A stretch of DNA of 53,997 nucleotides from Anaerolineae bacterium. Its GTDB lineage: Bacteria; Chloroflexota; Anaerolineae; Promineifilales; Promineifilaceae. The translations under genes and the position numbers were made by a program. The DNA lies in assembly GCA_020848035.1 (NCBI GenBank), contig JADLAX010000037.1, positions 1-53,997 of the forward strand, in the 5' to 3' direction. A model generated the notes under the pieces. The model worked only from the letters and a program-made list of their open reading frames with translations, did not search any database and was not told the DNA's origin. Within the stretch, counting starts at the first letter, position 1; each line of letters starts with the position of its first letter. Below are positions 49,439 to 53,997 of the stretch, one piece after another.

Positions 49439-50566
49439 ATGAAAATCGGACTCATCATCTACGGCCGTCTCCAAACCATCTCCGGCGGCTACCTGTACGA
49501 CCGGAAGCTGGTTGAGCATTTAGAGGCAGCGGGGGACGAGGTAGAAATTATCTCGCTGCCCTGGGAAGGATACGGCCGTTCCCTCCTGCACAACGTCTGG
49601 TTTGCCCTGGCCGAGCAGCTGCGCCTGGCCGAGTTTGACCTGCTGCTGCAAGACGAGCTGAACCACCCGTCCCTCTTCTGGCTCAACCGGCGGCTGCGCG
49701 ATGAAATTAGCTACCCGATTGTGAGCATCGTGCACCACCTGCGCAGCAGCGAGCAGCGCCCAGGCTGGCAAAACTGGTTCTATCGGCAGGTTGAGCAGCG
49801 CTACCTGGCCTCGGTCGATGGCTTTGTGTTCAACAGCCAGACGACGCGGCTGGTGGTCCAATCGCTGGTGGGCACTGCCCAGCCGCATGTGGTCGCCTTC
49901 CCGGCGGGCGATCGCTTTCAGCCCACCATTACGCCAGCGCAGGTTGCAGACCGTGCCCAACAGCCGGGGCCGCTGCGCCTGCTGTTTGTGGGCAACCTGA
50001 TCGAGCGCAAAGGGCTGCACGTTTTGTTAGAAGCCGTGGCGGGTTTGCCAACCTCGGAGTGGATGCTGGAGGTGGTGGGGGATACGGCCGTCACCCCTCG
50101 CTACACGCAGAAAGTCCAGCAGCACATCACCCGGCTTGGCCTGGAGCACAACATCACCTGGCACGGCCCGCGCAACGATGAGGCGCTGGCGGCGCACCTG
50201 GCCCAGAGCCACCTGCTGGTGGTGCCGTCCAGCTACGAAGGCTTCGGCATCGTTTACCTGGAAGGCATGGCCTTTGGCCTGCCCGCCATCGCCGGGCGTG
50301 GCGGTGCCGCCCACGAAATCATCACCGACGGCGTGAACGGCTTTCTGGTTGAGGACGCGGCCACACTGCGCCAGCACCTGCACACGCTGCACCACAACCG
50401 CGAGCAGCTTACCCAGATGAGCCAGGCCGCCCAAACCCGCTTCGCCGCGCACCCCACCTGGACCGCTTCGATGACCAAAATTCGCGAATTCCTTCACTCG
50501 GGCATTCCGGCACAGGCAGGAATCCAGACCCGGCACAAAAATGGAAACCCGCCTGCGCGGGTATGA
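49439..50566 (+). CDS. Glycosyltransferase family 4 protein
   Basis: A 375-residue GT-B glycosyltransferase: an N-terminal acceptor domain (MKIGLIIYGRLQTISGGYLY with a Gly-Gly loop) and a C-terminal nucleotide-sugar domain with RLLFVGNLIERKGLHVLLEA and the EX7E motif in PSSYEGFGIVYLEGMAFGLP. It should transfer a sugar to a small molecule or lipid. Its last 23 codons lie in a palindromic repeat (50505-50567), so the natural C-terminus was probably near FLHS. No ribosome site before the ATG. Confidence 0.88.
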   Translation: MKIGLIIYGRLQTISGGYLYDRKLVEHLEAAGDEVEIISLPWEGYGRSLLHNVWFALAEQLRLAEFDLLLQDELNHPSLFWLNRRLRDEISYPIVSIVHHLRSSEQRPGWQNWFYRQVEQRYLASVDGFVFNSQTTRLVVQSLVGTAQPHVVAFPAGDRFQPTITPAQVADRAQQPGPLRLLFVGNLIERKGLHVLLEAVAGLPTSEWMLEVVGDTAVTPRYTQKVQQHITRLGLEHNITWHGPRNDEALAAHLAQSHLLVVPSSYEGFGIVYLEGMAFGLPAIAGRGGAAHEIITDGVNGFLVEDAATLRQHLHTLHHNREQLTQMSQAAQTRFAAHPTWTASMTKIREFLHSGIPAQAGIQTRHKNGNPPARV

Positions 50567-50570
50567 CACC
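50495..50570. repeat. GGCATTCC/CCTGCGCGGG palindromic repeat at the end of the GT4 gene
   Basis: CCGGCACAGGCAGGAATCC and GGAAACCCGCCTGCGCGGG are imperfect inverted arms of a repeat that gives PAQAGIQ-type peptides in many genomes when read in frame. Here it forms the C-terminal codons and the stop of the GT4 gene. Confidence 0.7.
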
Positions 50571-50581
50571 TGGAAACAAAC

Positions 50582-51436
50582 ATGGTTTATGACTTCCCTC
50601 GTTACCTTGCCGCCAAAAAAACGGTGGACGACCGCGCCCTGAACGGCCACGTCTGGCAGATGCTGCGGCAGCAGATGCTGCAAACTTTACCGCCCCAACC
50701 GCGCATCCTGGAGATTGGCGCGGGCATCGGCACGATGGTTGAACGGCTGGCCGAACAGCAGTTCATTACTTCGGCCAGCTACACGGCCATCGACAGCCTG
50801 CCGGAAAACATCGCCGCCGCCCAACAAAGATTGGCCGATTTGCCCGCAGGCATCGACCTCACCCTGGAAGCAGTTGATCTGTTTGATTTTATGGAACGGC
50901 AGCAGGGGCAACGGCCGTTCCACCTCCTCATCGCCCACGCCTTTCTGGATTTGATGGACATTCCCGCCACGCTGCCGCAGCTTTTTACGCTGCTGGAACC
51001 GGGCGGCCTGTTCTACTTCAGCATCAACTTCGATGGGGTGACGACGCTGGAACCAGCCATCGATCCGGCGCTGGACGCGCACATCGAGCGGCTGTACCAC
51101 CAGACCATGGACGAGCGGTTGGTAAACGGCCGTCCTTCTGGCGACAGTCACAGCGGGCGGCATCTCTTCACCCACCTGCGCCAGGCAGGCGCACAAATCC
51201 TGGCCGCAGGCGGCTCCGACTGGGTGGTGTTTGCCGGGCCAGACGGTTACCCGGCCGACGAGAGCTATTTTTTGCAGTTTATTGTGGAGACGATGCACCG
51301 GGCGCTGGCCGATCATCCGGCGCTGGACCCGGCGCAGTTGGCCGCGTGGATCGCCCGGCGGCAGGCGCAAATCGAAACGGGGGAACTGGTGTACATTGCC
51401 CACCAGCTCGATTTTTACGGCCGTTGGCCAAAATGA
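50582..51436 (+). CDS. SAM-dependent methyltransferase
   Basis: A 284-residue class I methyltransferase with motif [18 protein letters not shown], the acidic residue binding SAM ribose in [11 protein letters not shown], and [24 protein letters not shown] further on. The active-site substrate is unknown. The gene follows the GT4 gene by 15 bp. It may methylate the product of the preceding pathway. Confidence 0.86.
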   Translation: MVYDFPRYLAAKKTVDDRALNGHVWQMLRQQMLQTLPPQPRILEIGAGIGTMVERLAEQQFITSASYTAIDSLPENIAAAQQRLADLPAGIDLTLEAVDLFDFMERQQGQRPFHLLIAHAFLDLMDIPATLPQLFTLLEPGGLFYFSINFDGVTTLEPAIDPALDAHIERLYHQTMDERLVNGRPSGDSHSGRHLFTHLRQAGAQILAAGGSDWVVFAGPDGYPADESYFLQFIVETMHRALADHPALDPAQLAAWIARRQAQIETGELVYIAHQLDFYGRWPK

Positions 51437-51445
51437 TGGATGAAG

Positions 51446-52027
51446 TTATGGCAGTAAAAAGGGTTTAAGCCATGCCGCTAGCAATCCACCACAAAAGCCA
51501 AACAGATGCATGACATTGGATGAGCCCTTCCGCCTGCGAAAAACGACGCTGAAAAGGCTGAAGTAGAAAAAACCAACAACGATGCCGATTAAAGCAGATT
51601 GTGATTCTTGATTGATAAAACCGTCAAAGACAACATAACCGAAATAACCGGTAACCAGACCACTTGCTCCCAAATGGCGTCCATTTGATCCCAATATCCA
51701 GGTTCCTAAACTCGCAATCGCCATAACGGAACTGGTGACTATCCAAAACACGCTCAAGTTTGTTAGCGCAATTATCGAACCCAAAATGGCTAAGGGAATG
51801 GAGTTGCCCAAAAGGTGTGCCCAATCTCTGTGCAATGTGTGAGCTAAAATTGGTGATAATAAATGGTTGCTTTGCCTGGGCTGAAGCCCGTAATCACGCT
51901 TCAGCCTTTGTTTGAACACAAAAAGATCCGCCAAATGGAGAATGTACATAAAAAGTAAAAAGAGCAGTACAGTCTGTAGACCAGTTGGTAAATTCAGGAA
52001 GGTTTCGTAGATGCGGTAAAGGTACAT
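51446..52027 (-). CDS. Rhomboid-family intramembrane serine protease
   Basis: A 193-residue membrane protein with six helices. The HxxxN motif (H71-LLG-N75), the nucleophile S122 in LGASGLVTGYFGY and the base H174 in VMHLFGFCGG are in the expected order, so the enzyme is likely active. Base composition is AT-richer than in neighbours and it lacks ACGGCCGT, suggesting a different origin. Ends convergent with the methyltransferase gene. Confidence 0.88.
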   Translation of the reverse strand: MYLYRIYETFLNLPTGLQTVLLFLLFMYILHLADLFVFKQRLKRDYGLQPRQSNHLLSPILAHTLHRDWAHLLGNSIPLAILGSIIALTNLSVFWIVTSSVMAIASLGTWILGSNGRHLGASGLVTGYFGYVVFDGFINQESQSALIGIVVGFFYFSLFSVVFRRRKGSSNVMHLFGFCGGLLAAWLKPFLLP

Positions 52028-52115
52028 CGTATCAACTTACTTTTGCTTGGCGAACAAATCTTTGCTTTATGCACTTTTCATGAACTTTGCTCAGTTAGTG
52101 AAACGGAAGCCAGAC

Positions 52116-52157
52116 AAAAACGCTGCTTGCCTGATTGTAACCATCAGGCAAACAGCG
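52116..52157 (-). terminator. Terminator after the small membrane protein gene
   Basis: CGCTGCTTGCCTGAT (52121-52135) pairs with ATCAGGCAAACAGCG (52143-52157), one mismatch, 7-nt loop; on the minus strand five T follow. Confidence 0.8.
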
Positions 52158-52186
52158 TCCAAATAAGTTGTCGGTTTTGGGGTAAG

Positions 52187-52528
52187 TTACTTTTCTTGCC
52201 AGAGAAGAATGATGAGGATCAGCTCGATCGCTTTATCAACCAGCCCCATTGGGTTCCAGGGATTAGACGCGTTAAAAGCGAAGTAGAGGATGAAGGTAAC
52301 GGCCGTAAATGCCAGCAACGCCCAGCGCACCATCGACCGCTGCGCGGCAAACTGCGGCAAGAAATAAAGTGCTGCCAGCAGCCCCAAATAACCAAGCCCA
52401 TTGAGCAGGAAAATGATCAAAAAGGTGCCGCCAGACATGATGCCCAACACAATGTGAATGAGCGCCGTGGCCACCGTCAGCCCCGCAATCGCCTTTTGCC
52501 GACTCGATAACTTTGCAACCATATCCAT
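52187..52528 (-). CDS. Small four-helix membrane protein of unknown function
   Basis: A 113-residue protein with about four hydrophobic helices (AIAGLTVATALIHIVLGIMS, TFLIIFLLNGLGYLGLLAAL and two more). No family with known role is recognised. ATG at 52528 is well supported by AGGAGG 9 bp upstream; a 153-codon upstream extension of the frame has no membrane or domain signal and was not accepted. Confidence 0.7.
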   Translation of the reverse strand: MDMVAKLSSRQKAIAGLTVATALIHIVLGIMSGGTFLIIFLLNGLGYLGLLAALYFLPQFAAQRSMVRWALLAFTAVTFILYFAFNASNPWNPMGLVDKAIELILIILLWQEK

Positions 52529-52845
52529 CTGAAAAAACCTCCTCATGCTGAAAAAATGAATAAGTATGGGGAGTCCACCACAGAAGTGCCCTGCCTCGTT
52601 GTCTGGTTTGATTCTCTTTCTGTGTGTGACGCGCCTCTTCCTACAAGCTGCGTTCTGCCCCGGGTTTAGGATAGATACGCGCAATGTGGTTGATTGGATT
52701 GGAATTCCCCAGAAACGCGGAGAAGCTGCCTTACAACTTTGAAAAGCAAGGCCTTTCGGATTTGTTTTGCACCGAATTTGCACGGAAATTAGCGCTAATT
52801 CGCGTAAATTCGGTGCCAGTCCTCTGAAACCGAAAAATGGCGTGG
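52529..52845. other. Spacer with a nested palindrome
   Basis: No gene is supported. GCACCGAATTT (52769-52779) and AAATTCGGTGC (52806-52816) form an 11-bp inverted repeat; inside it lies the palindrome AATTAGCGCTAATT. It looks like one of the small palindromic repeats of this genome. Confidence 0.6.
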
Positions 52846-53826
52846 CTACGGCCGTATCCACACCACCTTCGCCCGCTGCCCCAGCCACCACAAGCCCAGC
52901 AGCCCCAGCGACACATCGCGCAGCCGGATGAGCAAACTCAAGCTCAAACCGACCGCCGGATGAAACCCCATCAACCCCAGCGCCCACACCAGGCTGGCTT
53001 CCAGCGTGCCCAGCCCGCCCGGCAGCGGCAGCAGGTACGCCACCCGCGCCGCCGTCAGCAGGGCAATCAGCTGCCCCAGGGTCAGCGACACGCCCAAAAA
53101 CGAAACCATCAGGTAAAACTCAGCCAGCATCAGCGCCCAGCCCAGCGCCGAAATGACGATGGCCCCCAGCAGTGCGCCGGGATTTTGCTGGCAGAGGGTG
53201 CTCATTTGCGTTTCGCTGGCGGCAACGGCCGTTGCCCACCGTTCCCATTTCACCCTTTGCAGCAGCCGGGTGATGGGCTGCCTGCCGCGCCAGATGAGCC
53301 ACAAATAAAGCACGGGCGGCAGCAGCAGGAGCAAAAACCAGACGGCCGTTTGCCCACCCACCGCCTCGCCCAACAAACCCGTCTGCACCACCAGCGCCAC
53401 GCCAAAGGCCAGAAAGCCAAAGTTGAGCAGCAGCTCCACCGTTTTGTCCAGCGACACGGCGGCAATGGCGGCGGAACGAGGCACGCCATGCTGCCGCTCC
53501 ACCAGCAGCACCTGCACTGGCTCGCCGCCAAAGTGCGGCCCCGGCGTGAAGTAGCTCACGCCAAATGCCGCCAGTCGATGCCCCAGCAAAGCCACAAACG
53601 GCAGGTCATAACCCAGGCCACGCAAAAGCAGATGCCAACGGCCGTTTAGCGTCAGCAGCACCAGCCCATTCAGCAGCAGCAGCACCGCCAGCTGCCACCC
53701 CTGCAGCCCGGCCAGCGCCCGCCCCACCTCACGCAGCGGCACCGCCCGCACCACCCACCACAGCAGCAACCCGGCCACCGCCCAAATCCCCACCTGCCAA
53801 ACCCACTTTTTCCCTCTCACCCTCAC
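52846..53826 (-). CDS. UPF0104/AglD-like polytopic membrane protein
   Basis: A 326-residue membrane protein with about eight helices of the UPF0104 (lysylphosphatidylglycerol synthase transmembrane region) family. Landmarks: GHRLAAFGVSYFTPGPHFGG followed by EPVQVLLVERQHGVPRSAA, and LPLPGGLGTLEASLVWALGL near the C-terminus. Such proteins occur with glycolipid or lipid-carrier pathways and may be flippases. The GTG start lies in a repeat array, so the true start could be a few codons downstream. Confidence 0.82.
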   Translation of the reverse strand: MRVRGKKWVWQVGIWAVAGLLLWWVVRAVPLREVGRALAGLQGWQLAVLLLLNGLVLLTLNGRWHLLLRGLGYDLPFVALLGHRLAAFGVSYFTPGPHFGGEPVQVLLVERQHGVPRSAAIAAVSLDKTVELLLNFGFLAFGVALVVQTGLLGEAVGGQTAVWFLLLLLPPVLYLWLIWRGRQPITRLLQRVKWERWATAVAASETQMSTLCQQNPGALLGAIVISALGWALMLAEFYLMVSFLGVSLTLGQLIALLTAARVAYLLPLPGGLGTLEASLVWALGLMGFHPAVGLSLSLLIRLRDVSLGLLGLWWLGQRAKVVWIRP

Positions 53827-53910
53827 CCTATCACCCTATCACCTTGTCACCTTGTCACCTTGTCACCCTATCACCCTGTCACCCTGTCACCCTGTCACCC
53901 TGTCACCCCG
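53816..53910. repeat. TCACCCTG/TCACCTTG octamer array
   Basis: About eleven 8-bp units (TCACCCTA, TCACCTTG, TCACCCTG). The reverse complement of the same octamer occurs at 37793-37825 and near 5731. Confidence 0.9.
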
Positions 53911-53997
53911 TCACCATCCCAACACCGCATCCTGAATATGTTCGCAGCGCAGCAGCTTGCCGCTGTGGTCCAGCTCTACGGCCATCAGGTCCAGCCG
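53911..53997 (-). CDS. 3' end of a gene, YraN/UPF0102-like (cut by window end)
   Basis: Twenty-eight codons and a TGA: RLDLMAVELDHSGKLLRCEH plus IQDAVLGW. This resembles the end of UPF0102 (YraN) nuclease-like proteins, which close with a hydrophobic strand, a polar turn and an HI-x-NA-like helix. The match is short, so the call is tentative. Confidence 0.5.
   Translation of the reverse strand, partial: RLDLMAVELDHSGKLLRCEHIQDAVLGW

Larger units (their letters stand above)
3142..53644. repeat. Dispersed ACGGCCGT octamer (about 90 copies in the window)
   Basis: By hand I find about 90 exact copies, often within the longer palindrome AACGGCCGTT, in genes (read as ETAV, NGR or RP according to frame) and spacers. 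Examples: 3142, 6190, 9199, 13415, 16583, 21092, 27797, 33348, 39606, 45427, 47289, 53342. Density is low in the molybdoenzyme operon, in the cytochrome genes 27971-32940 and in gyrA. Confidence 0.9.

Noticed and set aside
52187..52987. 266-residue version of the small membrane protein
   Set aside because: The upstream part crosses a palindrome and lacks domains; a strong ribosome site marks the ATG at 52528.

Overview
The window looks like a chromosomal piece of a Chloroflexota bacterium, probably of the Anaerolineae side. The evidence is indirect: lipoproteins with EVTRVVEV-type repeats after the lipobox, membrane coiled-coil proteins with long Pro/Thr tails (TPTATP-like), surface multihaem lipoproteins without any sign of an outer-membrane porin, and a mix of bacterial housekeeping genes (gyrA, nth, rpiA, gnd). 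No rRNA, tRNA, transposase or CRISPR array was seen. A palindromic octamer, ACGGCCGT, occurs about 90 times by my hand count, inside genes and between them, far above the one or two expected by base composition.

Positions 1-9970 (+ strand): a periplasm-facing molybdoenzyme locus in the order Fe-S subunit, NrfD anchor, Mo-bisPGD catalytic subunit (the ttrB-ttrC-ttrA / srdBCA order), then a TatA, an FmdE-family protein, a carboxymuconolactone-decarboxylase-like protein, and a sensing unit made of a PhnD-like binding lipoprotein, a NarX-type kinase and a NarL-type regulator. The most natural reading is respiration of an inorganic oxyanion (tetrathionate, selenate or arsenate) with its own sensor. 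Substrate cannot be settled from sequence by eye.

Positions 9998-21661 (- strand): arsenic handling. One unit holds arsR, arsD, two-domain arsA, an FmdB zinc ribbon, a thioredoxin-like protein and a second arsR; next to it lie an ArsR-ArsC fusion and a phosphoesterase. A second, eight-gene unit under a perfect ArsR-type palindrome runs arsR, PIG-L deacetylase, ArsP/YraQ-type permease, TauE permease, a second FmdE, a ferredoxin, a thioredoxin and a thioredoxin-VKOR fusion. No ArsB or Acr3 is present. Six inverted repeats, five of them with the plan TTCAA/ATCAA-N6-TTGAA/TTGAT, mark likely ArsR operators.

Positions 22179-26009: tag (3-methyladenine glycosylase) followed by the 3' scar of a second tag, ychJ, and gyrA on the other strand. 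Positions 26641-32940 (+): four genes for c-type multihaem cytochromes (8, 14 and 10 CXXCH sites) and a cytochrome b561-like anchor, ending in a strong terminator. Together with the Mo enzyme and arsenic genes this makes a respiratory island of about 33 kb.

Positions 33061-43294 (- strand): two membrane coiled-coil proteins, a GT-C-like membrane protein, RpiA, a HIT protein, a double cyclic-nucleotide-domain protein, a decarboxylating 6-phosphogluconate dehydrogenase and a glycogen-debranching enzyme. Positions 43551-51436 (+): Nth, a half-size permease, and a set that looks like a pathway for a modified pterin or flavin-like compound: GTP cyclohydrolase II fused to a RibD-type reductase, a PaaI thioesterase, an MDR dehydrogenase, a GNAT protein, a PTPS/QueD-like protein with a changed active site, a GT4 glycosyltransferase and a methyltransferase. 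The end holds a rhomboid protease, a small membrane protein, a UPF0104-type membrane protein and a cut-off 3' end resembling YraN. Intergenic spaces are rich in degenerate 7- to 8-bp tandem repeats and small palindromes, several of which run into coding sequences.
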